Assembly: GCA_002495065.1 (NCBI GenBank)
Contig: DADT01000051.1
Coordinates: forward strand, 1-42,325
DNA: 42,325 nt
Origin: Methanoregula sp. UBA471
GTDB lineage: Archaea > Halobacteriota > Methanomicrobia > Methanomicrobiales > Methanospirillaceae
Direction of reading: 5' to 3'
This document shows positions 17,546-25,818 of this stretch, one piece after another; the stretch's first letter is position 1; the number at the start of each line of letters is the position of its first letter. The notes beneath the pieces are model-generated. The model saw only the letters and a list, made by a program, of their open reading frames with translations, ran no database searches and had not been told where the DNA came from. The position numbers and the translations under genes were made by a program.

Positions 17546-18880
17546 TTACAGTATTTTTTTCTTTTCCATCAGGCTTTTCAACACGTGTTGTTTTTTCCGG
17601 ATCGCTGCATCTGCAGCAGCCGCGACCTTCTCCTTCATCTCCACAAAATTACGCATTTCGGTGTCGACAACCTTTTTCACCGGTGTATAAGCCGATTCCC
17701 GGAACCTTGGGGTAAAATCGCATTCCTTACCGTCGACCATGAGCACAGATTCCGGTTTCCCTTTTTCAACATACCCGATCTCGTGCATTGCCACCCCTGC
17801 GGATTTTACTACAGAACAGATCTCTTCTGACACTTCCGGAGGAGCGACAATGAGGAGGGCATCGAGAGAAACTCCAAGATAATCGATCTGTAACGTTTCC
17901 AGCATATTCCGCACGTGAGGTTCCACCAGGCCTCCAATGGCATTTTCATCAATAACAATCCGGCAGCCAGCGGTCTCCGCCATTTCGAATGCATCACCCC
18001 TCAACCCCCCGTTCGTTACATCGGTCATTGCGTGGATGTTATGAAAAACCTCACTTTTCATCAGCATTTCGCAGGCGACAAGGAAATTGAGATTTATTGT
18101 CTGTTCTACAACCTCAGGAAATCCTGAGTATATTGCTGCAGTCGCAATGGTCCCACCACCTGCACCTTCTGTCATCAGCAGGACATCACCCGGCCGGGTA
18201 GATTTCCGGGCAGTGAGATGTTCTGCCACACCAACAGCCCCAACGCAACCCGTAAGACGATTTCCCAGTACCATATCTCCACCGATTCTGAGGGTAGAGC
18301 CGGTGACAAGCGGCACATCCATCACCTCGCCAACCGTGGTAATTCCCGCAGTATAATCAAAAATTTTTGCAACATCGCCGTCATCAGCAACATGAATATC
18401 TGAGAAAAGCATAATGGGTTTTGCTCCCATGACATAAACGTCCCTGAGTGTTGCGCGCGTGACATGAAATCCTGCAAGGAACGGGTAATCGGAAAGGCGG
18501 GAATGCATGCCGTCAACCGTACAGACAATATACTTGCCACCGGCGCAGACCGCACCGGCATCGTCCATTTCATCTACTCCCACAGATGCCGAAGTTTTTC
18601 CGATGATTCGGGCAATCTGGCGATGTGCAAAGAAATCTCCTTTTCCCCGGGATCCCACCCCGAATTCACCCATCTTCACTCCGGCCGCCGGGAATTCAAA
18701 AAAATCCCCCTTCAGGCCACGGGTGTTTTTTACCTCCTCAATCACTGCCCGGGCAAAAGCGGATGCATAGGAGGGCTTTACATTTTTTATATCAATAATC
18801 AAATCGGCCAGATTCTTTTGTAAGGCGTCTTCATCTGCTCCGTCCGCAATTTTTCTGCGGACATACTCCTCAACATCCAT
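17546..18880 (-). CDS. AIR synthase-related protein (PurM/HypE/SelD superfamily)
   Basis: A 444-residue ATP-binding protein of the PurM/HypE/SelD superfamily. An N-terminal helical extension of about 70 residues precedes the catalytic-type domain, where SVGVDEMDDAGAV carries the family Asp-Asp pair, followed by DGMHSRLSDYP, LRDVYVMGAKP, RIGGDMVLGNRL and MTDVTNGGLRGD. I start at ATG 18880, where the conserved sequence begins (MDVEEYVRRK); the reading frame is open upstream to 18994 but that part overlaps the TPR gene. Substrate unknown; archaea carry several such paralogues, some methanogen-specific. Convergent with the methyltransferase gene, stop to stop. Confidence 0.83.
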   Translation of the reverse strand: MDVEEYVRRKIADGADEDALQKNLADLIIDIKNVKPSYASAFARAVIEEVKNTRGLKGDFFEFPAAGVKMGEFGVGSRGKGDFFAHRQIARIIGKTSASVGVDEMDDAGAVCAGGKYIVCTVDGMHSRLSDYPFLAGFHVTRATLRDVYVMGAKPIMLFSDIHVADDGDVAKIFDYTAGITTVGEVMDVPLVTGSTLRIGGDMVLGNRLTGCVGAVGVAEHLTARKSTRPGDVLLMTEGAGGGTIATAAIYSGFPEVVEQTINLNFLVACEMLMKSEVFHNIHAMTDVTNGGLRGDAFEMAETAGCRIVIDENAIGGLVEPHVRNMLETLQIDYLGVSLDALLIVAPPEVSEEICSVVKSAGVAMHEIGYVEKGKPESVLMVDGKECDFTPRFRESAYTPVKKVVDTEMRNFVEMKEKVAAAADAAIRKKQHVLKSLMEKKKIL

Positions 18881-18941
18881 AGGTTTGGGTACGTGCGAGA
18901 GACATAAAAAAGGGAGGTACTGGAAAACGATTTTTTGATAC

Positions 18942-19907
18942 TTATCTGAGAAGAACTCCCAAAACATTGGAGAAACTTCTGATGGCATCGTCAAACTTTC
19001 CCATTTTTAAAAGAGACAACCCTTTCACCAGGCCGGATCGGACATCCTTGACGTCAATATAATAAGCCTTGTCAAATGCCCGGGCTGATTCTTCAAGCCT
19101 TCCCAGCATGAAGCATGAGTTGCTCATCACGACCCAGGCATCAGCGATGGTTGAATTTATCTCAAGGGCCTGTTCAAGACAGTCAACAGCTTCTTCATGT
19201 TTCCCGAGCATGCTGAGGCAAAGTCCTTTAAGATAGAGGGCTTTTGCGTTCCCAAGTTCGATTGAATGGGCCCGATCGAGAACATCGATCGCATCTGTAT
19301 ACCTCTTTAAATTGATCAGGGCAATCCCTTTTTTTATCAGTGCAGAAAAATAGAACGGATAAATTCTGAGGGCCCGGTCATAGCATATGATCTCTTCTTC
19401 GAACCATTTCAGCTTACCAAACGCATATCCCCTGTTCACCCATGCCGACAGGTATCGGGGCCTGAGTTCCAGTGCACGGTCACAACACTGGACCTCCGCT
19501 TCAAACCTTCCCAGCATCCCCAGCGCAACGCCCTTGTTGTTCCACGCAGTCGCGCTCTCAGGGTCGATCTGCAGCGTTTTTTCGCAACATTCCAGTTTAT
19601 CCTGAAAGCGACCGAGCATTCCTAACGCAAATCCCTTGTTATTCCATGCATCGATACAATAGGGATCCAGAGAGATTGCTTTCTCGCAGCACTCAATTTC
19701 CTCCTCGTATCGTCCCAATTTCCCAAGGGCAAAACCTTTGCCGGCCCAGGCGATTGCAAGGTTCGGATCAAGAGAAAGTGCATGAGAAAATGCCAAAAGA
19801 GCATCTTCATGCCTGCCTTCCCTGCCGAGAGCATGCCCCTTAAGGTAAAATTCATATCCTGATTTGAGGGACTGCGAATTTACTGCTGATTCCGGTGATT
19901 CAGACAT
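18942..19907 (-). CDS. Cytoplasmic TPR-repeat protein
   Basis: A 321-residue protein made almost wholly of about eight 34-residue tetratricopeptide repeats, each with the G-F/Y-A-L-G-x-L-G-R-x-E-E pattern and Pro at the end of helix B (for example SLDPNLAIAWAGKGFALGKL). There is no signal peptide or membrane helix, unlike the TPR protein at 4213. It probably acts as a protein-interaction scaffold; partner unknown. Transcribed toward the AIR-synthase-like gene, 61 nt upstream of it, so they may be co-transcribed. Confidence 0.85.
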   Translation of the reverse strand: MSESPESAVNSQSLKSGYEFYLKGHALGREGRHEDALLAFSHALSLDPNLAIAWAGKGFALGKLGRYEEEIECCEKAISLDPYCIDAWNNKGFALGMLGRFQDKLECCEKTLQIDPESATAWNNKGVALGMLGRFEAEVQCCDRALELRPRYLSAWVNRGYAFGKLKWFEEEIICYDRALRIYPFYFSALIKKGIALINLKRYTDAIDVLDRAHSIELGNAKALYLKGLCLSMLGKHEEAVDCLEQALEINSTIADAWVVMSNSCFMLGRLEESARAFDKAYYIDVKDVRSGLVKGLSLLKMGKFDDAIRSFSNVLGVLLR

Positions 19908-20070
19908 TGAAGAAGATCCATTCGAACAGGATTGGATTAATTATCAAAATCTTAGTGTAGGTGATATTTATGTTAATGGATTATAGTGCATATAGCCAGA
20001 GTTGTTCTGCAATATTACCCAGCATCGGGTATCCCGGCATAAAAATTATAAGAGAATTCAGGAAAACCTG

Positions 20071-20643
20071 ATGAACGAATCAAGGAAGCCATTAGTTCCA
20101 TCATTTGAAGGAAAATCCTTGTACCCATTCCACGGAAACGATAATGCTGCCTCCGATTCAATCGGTGTCATTCTGATGGTATCGGTCACTTTTCTTCTCG
20201 CACTTCTCGTGCTTCTCATGATCACTATTCAACCGTTGGTTTGGAACATGGAAAAGGAGATCCCGGAAATTTTTACCATTACCTCCATAGAGAGCGTTGA
20301 TGAAATAACCGATCACCTGAATTTCGACAGCAGGGTGATTCTTCTTCATACCGGTGAAATTGCTTTTCAGAACAGAAATCTTACCGCAAAATTTTTTAGA
20401 AACGGGCAGCCGGTTTCCTGTTCGATCACTACAATGAACGGGCATGATTTCATTGATACAGTCCATTGGGGGGTTCAGTGGATGGGGGGTATGGGATGTT
20501 CAGGTTCGACGTGGAGTCCTGGAGAGATGATCCGCATCGATTTCACGGACGGGACATTTCATCCAGGCGACAGGGTTCAGATGGATATTTTTAACAAGAA
20601 CGGGAATAAAATCATTTCACGGCATATATTCAGTTACCGGTAG
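20071..20643 (+). CDS. Archaeal type IV pilin-like protein
   Basis: A 190-residue protein with a long N-terminal leader and the archaeal pilin hydrophobic segment (DSIGVILMVSVTFLLALLV, about residues 28-46) typical of pilin-N/DUF1628 proteins. The preceding NDNAAS resembles the usual prepilin processing site. I choose ATG 20071 with AGGA about 9 nt ahead; an ATG at 20002 is also in frame but would add an unlikely leader. The C-terminal part is beta-rich and likely extracellular. It is alone: no prepilin peptidase or assembly ATPase is in the window. Confidence 0.78.
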   Translation: MNESRKPLVPSFEGKSLYPFHGNDNAASDSIGVILMVSVTFLLALLVLLMITIQPLVWNMEKEIPEIFTITSIESVDEITDHLNFDSRVILLHTGEIAFQNRNLTAKFFRNGQPVSCSITTMNGHDFIDTVHWGVQWMGGMGCSGSTWSPGEMIRIDFTDGTFHPGDRVQMDIFNKNGNKIISRHIFSYR

Positions 20644-20669
20644 CACTCTGCCAGTCAATCAGAGTTATA

Positions 20670-20861
20670 TTAATCTTCCAGTTGTTTGAACACACCTTTT
20701 TTAACCTTGAGGATTTTGCATTCAGGACAGCGCCAGGTGTCAGGAAGTTCCTCAAAGGGTGTGCCGGGAGGAATTCCTCGTTTGGGATCTCCTTTTTCAG
20801 GATCATAGATATAGTGGCATTCAAGACAGACATATCGACGGCATTTGATGAGCATTGACAT
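20670..20861 (-). CDS. Rubredoxin
   Basis: A 63-residue iron-sulfur electron carrier. Two CxxC pairs are visible (YVCLECHYIYDP and WRCPECK) with the typical spacing and the GIPPGTPFEELPD segment between them, which ligate one Fe. GAGG lies 8 nt before ATG 20861. In anaerobic archaea rubredoxin often feeds oxygen- or superoxide-detoxifying enzymes; no such partner is adjacent here. Confidence 0.95.
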   Translation of the reverse strand: MSMLIKCRRYVCLECHYIYDPEKGDPKRGIPPGTPFEELPDTWRCPECKILKVKKGVFKQLED

Positions 20862-20964
20862 TTTATTAACCTCTTTATTGATTTACTGCGGAAAAATTAT
20901 ATTCTTTCCCAATCGTGGTGAGTTTTTCATTCTTAACACGGTGCAGAGTACAATTCTCCGGATT

Positions 20965-21522
20965 TCAGGGACAGGGAACCAGTCTCCTGGCACACAGTCT
21001 TGCAACACGGAGCGGTTCCGGGATCTTCCCCTCAACCGTGAAATCATTACAGAGACAGGATCCGTCGCTATCCGCAATTCCCCAGCACCTGATAAAGATC
21101 GCCTGCTTTGTGTGAAGATCTACCCGACTGCGTTTTCCCAGGTTCCTGTACGCGGAGAGTCGTTGGATATCCCCGGGAAAATGATGACGGATATCTTCGA
21201 GAAGGCCATCCGATTCCTCATAGGTTACACAAATCACTGGTTTTCCGGTATGCTGTGCGATCTTTGCAGGATCGATCACATTGAACCAGGCAATAACACA
21301 TCCTGAAAGCATAATGACGTTAATATCGCTGCGTTCAATCTCATCTGCCATCGTGAGAATAGATTCAGTAGCATCCATCCCCCCGACAGTGACCTGGGAA
21401 AAGATAAAACCGTCTATGCGAAGATCTTTTCGCATCACTACTCCCGCCAGCTGTGAAAAAGATCGCCCGGTATAGCTTTCTGCAATCCCCAGCGCACGAA
21501 GTCCTTTTTTCGGGATATGCAT
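20965..21522 (-). CDS. DUF99 family protein (endonuclease dU-like)
   Basis: A 185-residue archaeal protein of the DUF99/UPF0215 family, related in fold to endonuclease V and now named Endo_dU in Pfam. Seen: LRALGIAESY near the N-terminus, DGFIFSQVTVGGMDAT, and INVIMLSGCVIAWFNVID, all hallmark segments. It may act on deaminated bases in DNA, but activity is inferred from the family name only. It is in the same direction as the rubredoxin gene, about 100 nt upstream. Confidence 0.86.
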   Translation of the reverse strand: MHIPKKGLRALGIAESYTGRSFSQLAGVVMRKDLRIDGFIFSQVTVGGMDATESILTMADEIERSDINVIMLSGCVIAWFNVIDPAKIAQHTGKPVICVTYEESDGLLEDIRHHFPGDIQRLSAYRNLGKRSRVDLHTKQAIFIRCWGIADSDGSCLCNDFTVEGKIPEPLRVARLCARRLVPCP

Positions 21523-21554
21523 AGAAGCACTTATGTTACCCGATTAAAAATACT

Positions 21555-22484
21555 ATGTCAATGAAATTTGAAAAAGATGAGGTTTGCATCTTAATTCCCA
21601 CTTTAAATGAAGATCTGACGATTGGGAAGATTGTTCATGAGTTCAGGGCATTGGGGTATAACCATATTCTTGTCATTGATGGTAAAAGCACAGATAACAC
21701 GGTCAAAGTTGCCCGGGAGGCAGGAGCGACTGTCCGTACGCAGTCGGGTAAAGGAAAAGGAAATGCCATCATTGAGGCTTTCGAAGTCATCGAACAACCG
21801 TATATATTAATGCTGGACGGCGATGGCACGTACGCCCCGAGAGATGCAGAGAAAATGCTCACTCCCCTGTTTCTGGGATTCGATCAGGTCATTGGCGACC
21901 GTCTTGTCAATGCGGAGGAAGGTGCATTTTCACGCCTCAATCTTTTTGGGAACCATATGCTGAATCTTCTTTTCAAGATCGCTCACAGCAGGGATCTCCA
22001 TGATATTCTTTCCGGGTACCGGGCCTTCACCCACCTTGCCATTCAGCAGATGAACTTAAAGGAGAAAGGATTCGAGATCGAAACCGAAATCTCGGTTGAA
22101 TCTGTACGGAACGGTCAACGCGTAATGGTCGTGCCCATAAAATATTCCAGCCGCCCGGGAACAAGAACAAAACTCTCCCCCTTTCACGACGGGATCAAGA
22201 TCGTAAGTACCATTTACCGGCTGGCCAGGGTAAACAACCCGATGTTCTATTTCGGGTTGCTGGGGGTATTCACTTCGATTCTCGGCATGCTGACCGGTGT
22301 ATATGTCTTTCTGGAGTGGCTGCAGGGCATCGATCATATCCCCCTCACCATCCTCACGGTGCTCCTGATTGTCGTGGGCATTGAAATTTTCATGTTCGGC
22401 ATGATCAGTGATATGCTTCTGGTATTCCACCGCGAGATTATCCGGGAAGTCCAGTTATTGCAGCGCCAGAAACCTCCCAAATAA
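21555..22484 (+). CDS. Membrane-bound family 2 glycosyltransferase (AglJ-like)
   Basis: A 309-residue GT-A glycosyltransferase with two C-terminal transmembrane helices. Seen: CILIPTLNEDLTIGKIV at residues 10-26, IDGKSTDNT, the metal-binding LMLDGDGTY (about 80-88), SGYRAF and EIETEIS, then hydrophobic segments at about 225-252 and 262-290. This resembles AglJ-type enzymes that load the first sugar onto dolichyl phosphate for archaeal N-glycosylation. Divergent from DUF99 with only 32 nt between the starts. No other glycosylation gene is nearby. Confidence 0.87.
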   Translation: MSMKFEKDEVCILIPTLNEDLTIGKIVHEFRALGYNHILVIDGKSTDNTVKVAREAGATVRTQSGKGKGNAIIEAFEVIEQPYILMLDGDGTYAPRDAEKMLTPLFLGFDQVIGDRLVNAEEGAFSRLNLFGNHMLNLLFKIAHSRDLHDILSGYRAFTHLAIQQMNLKEKGFEIETEISVESVRNGQRVMVVPIKYSSRPGTRTKLSPFHDGIKIVSTIYRLARVNNPMFYFGLLGVFTSILGMLTGVYVFLEWLQGIDHIPLTILTVLLIVVGIEIFMFGMISDMLLVFHREIIREVQLLQRQKPPK

Positions 22485-22727
22485 TTGTTTTGATCCGCGG
22501 GCATTTCTTCTGTTCAGGTCTTAATTTTCTTTGTTCATTACGTTTTTAAATCCATATAAAAAGGAATTTTCACCGGGACCGGCAAATTAACATCCGACAA
22601 AGCCGGGAGACTTGAATTTCACCATCACCCAAAGCTGAACGAACCCGCCCCCGAAGCAACCCCCTCTCTGCGAATCGGTGACTAAAACTCAATAAACTTC
22701 TGCCTTCGCGAATTTTTAAGAACATTG

Positions 22728-22880
22728 GGATCTGTTGAAACGGGCATGAACGGAAATGGTTCGCACCCAGACCATGAAAAATGGGAAGGTACGACCGGCA
22801 TCCGTAACAAACTTTTGAGAGCCAGGGGCGGAAACAATACAGTGCCGTAGCCCTAAAAGAGCGTTGAAAAAATAGTGTGA
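22728..22880 (+). pseudogene. Eroded transposase 5' remnant inside copy D
   Basis: The left part of the element ends in KSVEKIV-stop coding potential (AAGAGCGTTGAAAAAATAG, about 22858-22876) that matches the remnant at 36476-36682 base for base over much of 60 nt, but upstream in-frame stops break it. No function. Confidence 0.45.
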
Positions 22881-23138
22881 GGATTTCCCATGAAATTAAA
22901 TTAAACAGATGTGAGTAATGAATTGTTAATTCCTCATAATTATTTGTGATGAACCCCGCCGCCCCCGACGGGGCGCCCCCGCGGCGGATCAGTGTCAATA
23001 AGCATATCTGTAAACACCGCACTGCCCCGCCGTGCCTCGGAGAGGCCCTGAGGCGGGGAGCCCTCATAGAATTACATGATTTAATGAATTTCATGGTTCG
23101 GGTGTGAACTCCCCGTCCATGTGTGTTTCAACGGAGCC
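22728..23138 (-). mobile_element. Miniature inverted-repeat element (IS6-like ends) carrying two-hairpin repeat, copy D
   Basis: A 411-bp element. Left end 22728-22779 and right end 23089-23138 are imperfect inverted repeats of about 50 bp beginning GGATCTGTTGAAAC and GGCTCCGTTGAAAC. They are flanked by GAACATTG (22720-22727) and GAACATCG (23139-23146), an 8-bp target duplication with one difference. Inside are hairpin 2 (22956-22987) and hairpin 1 (23025-23058). The ends and 8-bp duplication resemble the IS6 family (inference). The rest of the 22485-23244 gap shows no gene. Confidence 0.78.
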
Positions 23139-23244
23139 GAACATCGATAATTTTTGTAAAAAAGGAAATTGTGATATAACCTTCCCCATAGAAGTTCCGA
23201 ATCAATCCTTTTATTTCTTCGAAAAACCGGCGATTTCTTAAAAA

Positions 23245-23739
23245 TTATGATTCCATTACATCAATACCAATTCTCTCTGAAATATGTTTCCCGTGCGAAC
23301 CGTTCCAGTAGAGCTTGCCGCACCTTTCGCACCAGCAGAAGACCAGCCCTTTCTTCTCCCGGGGAGCATAGTCCGAGGCGTGTATCTCCTCCTCGGTTGC
23401 CGCCCTCAGCACTGCATTGCACAACGAACACCGGCTCATCATGAGCCGTCGGATGATCAGCCTGTGATCGATCAACTGCCGGATCTGCTCCCTCACCTCG
23501 TCAGATGTGATAAGGACAGCATGCTCCTTTCCTCTCATCGCAAGCTCTGTGTCTCTCGTGAGCAGGATGCGGTTCTCCTGGAGGGCGAGTTCGAGAAGCA
23601 GGGTATCCTCCCTGGCATTTCCCCGGATAAACCCATTGGCACTTACCGTATCATATCCCATGAACCGGAGGTACCGGCAGAGTGTACCGAGCATCCGATC
23701 GGTAATGAACCGTGGTTCAGGAACTGGTGTCTGGTACAT
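23245..23739 (-). CDS. Mut7-C RNase-domain protein
   Basis: A 164-residue protein of the Mut7-C (DUF82) family, a PIN-like RNase domain with a C-terminal zinc ribbon. Seen: FITDRMLGTLCRYLRFMGYDT at the N-terminus, NRILLTRDTEL in the middle, and CSLCN plus CERCGKLYW at the end. ATG 23739 begins the conserved domain and overlaps the 3' end of the radical SAM gene by 23 nt; a much longer open frame to 23961 is only a shadow of that gene. Target RNA unknown. Confidence 0.88.
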   Translation of the reverse strand: MYQTPVPEPRFITDRMLGTLCRYLRFMGYDTVSANGFIRGNAREDTLLLELALQENRILLTRDTELAMRGKEHAVLITSDEVREQIRQLIDHRLIIRRLMMSRCSLCNAVLRAATEEEIHASDYAPREKKGLVFCWCERCGKLYWNGSHGKHISERIGIDVMES

Positions 23740-24742
23740 GACGAACGATCTCGATCTTCTCACCACAGTTCGCACATTGCTGCCCGTCGAGTTTGCGGAT
23801 CGTGCTCGAATATCCCTGTCGTTCGATGAGAGTTGCCCCGCAGGCCGGACAGTAGGTGTTCTCATACCGGTGGTTATACACGTTTCCGACGTACGGAAAA
23901 CGAAGGCCGAGATCTTTTGCCTGGTTACAAATCTTTTCGAGGGTCGCAGCGGGTGTTGCACCCCGGTCGGTCATCTTGTAATCCGGATGGAATGCTGAGA
24001 AATGCATAGGTGTTGCCGGGCCGAGATGTTCAATGACCCAGCGGATCAGTGCTTCCATCTCTTCTTTGCTGTCATTCAGGCCGGGGATAACGAGCGTGAC
24101 CGTCTCCACGTGCATGCCAAGTTCCCTGGCAAGCATTGCAGAGTCAAGAACCGGCTGGAGGCGGGCACCACAGATTTTTTTGTAAAAATCATCGGTGAAC
24201 GCCTTGATGTCCACGCGGTATGCACCGAGCATGGGTGCGAGCTCCCGGAGTCCCTCTTCGGTGATGTAACCGTTTGTTACATAAACCGTACCAAGACCTT
24301 TCCTGCGTGCCAGCGTTCCCATATCAAGAGGGTACTCGTGCCATATGGCCGGTTCATTGTACGTCCATGCGATGCTCGCACTGCCGGTTTCGAGTGCCCG
24401 ACGGACTCCTTCTTCCGGTGAAAGTGAACGCAGGGTTGCATCCTCGAAGCTTGCACGCGAGATATGCCAGTTCTGGCAGTGCTGGCAATGGAAATTACAC
24501 CCGATACTTCCCAGTGAATACGAGAGCGTTCCGGGCAGGTAGTGGAAGAGTGGTTTTTTCTCTATGGGATCCACCGCTTCGGAACTGATCTTCCCGTAAG
24601 TTGCAGCATACAGTGTACCGTTTTCGTTCAGGCGGACACCACAGATCCCGTGTTTGCCTTCCTGTATAGTGCAGCGGTGATTGCAGAGTGCGCATTTCAC
24701 CGTATTATTCTCAAGTTTCTGGTACAGGCGTGCTTCGTGCAT
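23717..24742 (-). CDS. amrS: AmmeMemoRadiSam-system radical SAM enzyme
   Basis: A 341-residue radical SAM protein. Seen: N-terminal CALCNHRCTIQEGKHGICGV cysteine block, radical SAM motif CNFHCQHC (about residues 83-90), the pyruvate-formate-lyase-activase-like body, and a C-terminal zinc pair set (CPACG, CANCG). GGGAG sits 5-6 nt before ATG 24742. AmrS proteins usually occur with AMMECR1 and Memo-like proteins; neither is in this window. The reaction is unknown. Overlaps the Mut7-C gene, so they are coupled. Confidence 0.9.
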   Translation of the reverse strand: MHEARLYQKLENNTVKCALCNHRCTIQEGKHGICGVRLNENGTLYAATYGKISSEAVDPIEKKPLFHYLPGTLSYSLGSIGCNFHCQHCQNWHISRASFEDATLRSLSPEEGVRRALETGSASIAWTYNEPAIWHEYPLDMGTLARRKGLGTVYVTNGYITEEGLRELAPMLGAYRVDIKAFTDDFYKKICGARLQPVLDSAMLARELGMHVETVTLVIPGLNDSKEEMEALIRWVIEHLGPATPMHFSAFHPDYKMTDRGATPAATLEKICNQAKDLGLRFPYVGNVYNHRYENTYCPACGATLIERQGYSSTIRKLDGQQCANCGEKIEIVRHVPDTSS

Positions 24743-24767
24743 AAGGACTCCCGAATAGTGATGATTC

Positions 24768-24923
24768 TTAAAGTTCTTTATTTTCCCCGGGTTCGTCTCC
24801 ATCATCAGTTTCGAGGACAAATGAACCCCGGTATTTGCAGTTCTTGCAGAGATAGACCTGGCCGATATATCCTCCGGCAACGGGAAAGATATCCCGGCTT
24901 TTACAGACAGGACAATAGAGCAT
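24768..24923 (-). CDS. Small zinc-ribbon protein
   Basis: A 51-residue protein with two CxxC pairs (YCPVCKS and LCKNCKYRG) forming a zinc ribbon, and an acidic tail rich in Asp/Glu. ATG 24923 starts the conserved part; the frame is open to 24983 but that would overlap the pyrH start on the other strand. It lies 25 nt upstream of amrS in the same direction and is probably the first gene of that operon. Function unknown. Confidence 0.75.
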   Translation of the reverse strand: MLYCPVCKSRDIFPVAGGYIGQVYLCKNCKYRGSFVLETDDGDEPGENKEL

Positions 24924-24966
24924 ACTCAACAACTCTATATGAACATCCGGTACAAAAACTAGTGCA

Positions 24967-25671
24967 ATGAAGACCGTTGTCATCTCCCTGGGTGGTTCAG
25001 TTCTGATCCCAACCCTTGAGAAAAACAGAATTGAAGAGTATGTTCCGGTGCTGGGTGAAATTGCAGCACTCCACCGCCTGTTTGTCGTTGTCGGTGGGGG
25101 CGGTGAAGCCCGCCGTTACATTGCTGCAGCGCGCACTCTCGGTATTGACGAGGGTACATCCGATGAGATCGGTATTCTGATCACCAGGCTGAACGCAAAT
25201 CTGCTTATCGCTGCGCTGGGGGAGATGGCGTACCCGAAGGTTGCAGAAAGTCACGCCGAGGCAAAAAAATTTGCCGAATCGGGAAAGGTCGTCGTTATGG
25301 GAGGGATTACACCCGGGCAGACGACCGACGCGGTTGCGGCGGTACTCTCCGAACGGGTCGGTGCATCTGTTTTTATCAATGTTACCTCGGTCGATGGTAT
25401 CTATTCTGCAGATCCGAAAAAGAATTCCCAAGCAAAGCGCTATGAGAAGCTCACCCCTGCACAACTGCTCCGGATTGTCGGCGGGACTGCGCTCACCGCG
25501 GGGTCCAACACGGTGCTTGATATTGTTGCTGCCCGCATAGTGGAACGCAGTGACATCCCGCTCGTAGTCCTTGACGGGAACAATCCAGAAAATCTTTCCC
25601 GCGCGATATGTACCGGAGAATTCACCGGAACTATCGTGAGCAAGGGCAGGAAAAAGATCTTTCCGCTCTGA
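24967..25671 (+). CDS. pyrH: Uridylate kinase (archaeal PyrH)
   Basis: A 234-residue UMP kinase of the amino-acid-kinase fold, converting UMP to UDP in pyrimidine synthesis. Seen: VISLGGSVLIP (residues 5-15), VVVGGGGEARRYI, the TSDEIGILITRLNANLL block, VMGGITPGQTTDAVAA, and SVDGIYSADPKKN with KLTPAQL near the C-terminus. Divergent from the zinc-ribbon gene. Length is normal for archaeal PyrH. Confidence 0.94.
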   Translation: MKTVVISLGGSVLIPTLEKNRIEEYVPVLGEIAALHRLFVVVGGGGEARRYIAAARTLGIDEGTSDEIGILITRLNANLLIAALGEMAYPKVAESHAEAKKFAESGKVVVMGGITPGQTTDAVAAVLSERVGASVFINVTSVDGIYSADPKKNSQAKRYEKLTPAQLLRIVGGTALTAGSNTVLDIVAARIVERSDIPLVVLDGNNPENLSRAICTGEFTGTIVSKGRKKIFPL

Positions 25672-25702
25672 TAGTTGTGGCGTATGCACGAAGAACCACT
25701 AC

Positions 25703-25712
25703 GTATTTTTAC
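25703..25712 (+). promoter_or_regulatory. Candidate TATA box for tRNA-Pro
   Basis: TATTTTTACA about 26-35 nt upstream of the tRNA 5' end, the expected position for an archaeal TATA box. Confidence 0.45.
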
Positions 25713-25737
25713 ATTCCCGACACAGGTATGATGGCAC

Positions 25738-25812
25738 GGGGTAGTAGGGTAGCCTGGTCCATCCTAGAGCGTTTGGGACGCTTTGACGGCGGTTCGAATC
25801 CGCCCTACCCCA
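25738..25812 (+). tRNA. tRNA-Pro (anticodon UGG)
   Basis: A 75-nt cloverleaf. Acceptor GGGGTAG pairs with CTACCCC, followed by discriminator A; anticodon loop TTTGGGA gives anticodon TGG at positions 34-36 on stem GAGCG/CGCTT; T arm is GGCGG-TTCGAAT-CCGCC. No CCA is encoded and no intron is seen. The endonuclease III start codon follows only 6 nt after the 3' end. Confidence 0.96.
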
Positions 25813-25818
25813 TATTTC

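Noticed and set aside
22570..23094. 174-codon minus-strand open frame across copy D
   Set aside because: It runs through transposon ends and both hairpins; RASPRHGG-type strings are only the translated hairpin 1.
23245..23961. N-terminally extended Mut7-C protein (238 codons)
   Set aside because: The first 74 codons are the antisense-frame shadow of the amrS 3' end; the conserved domain begins at ATG 23739.
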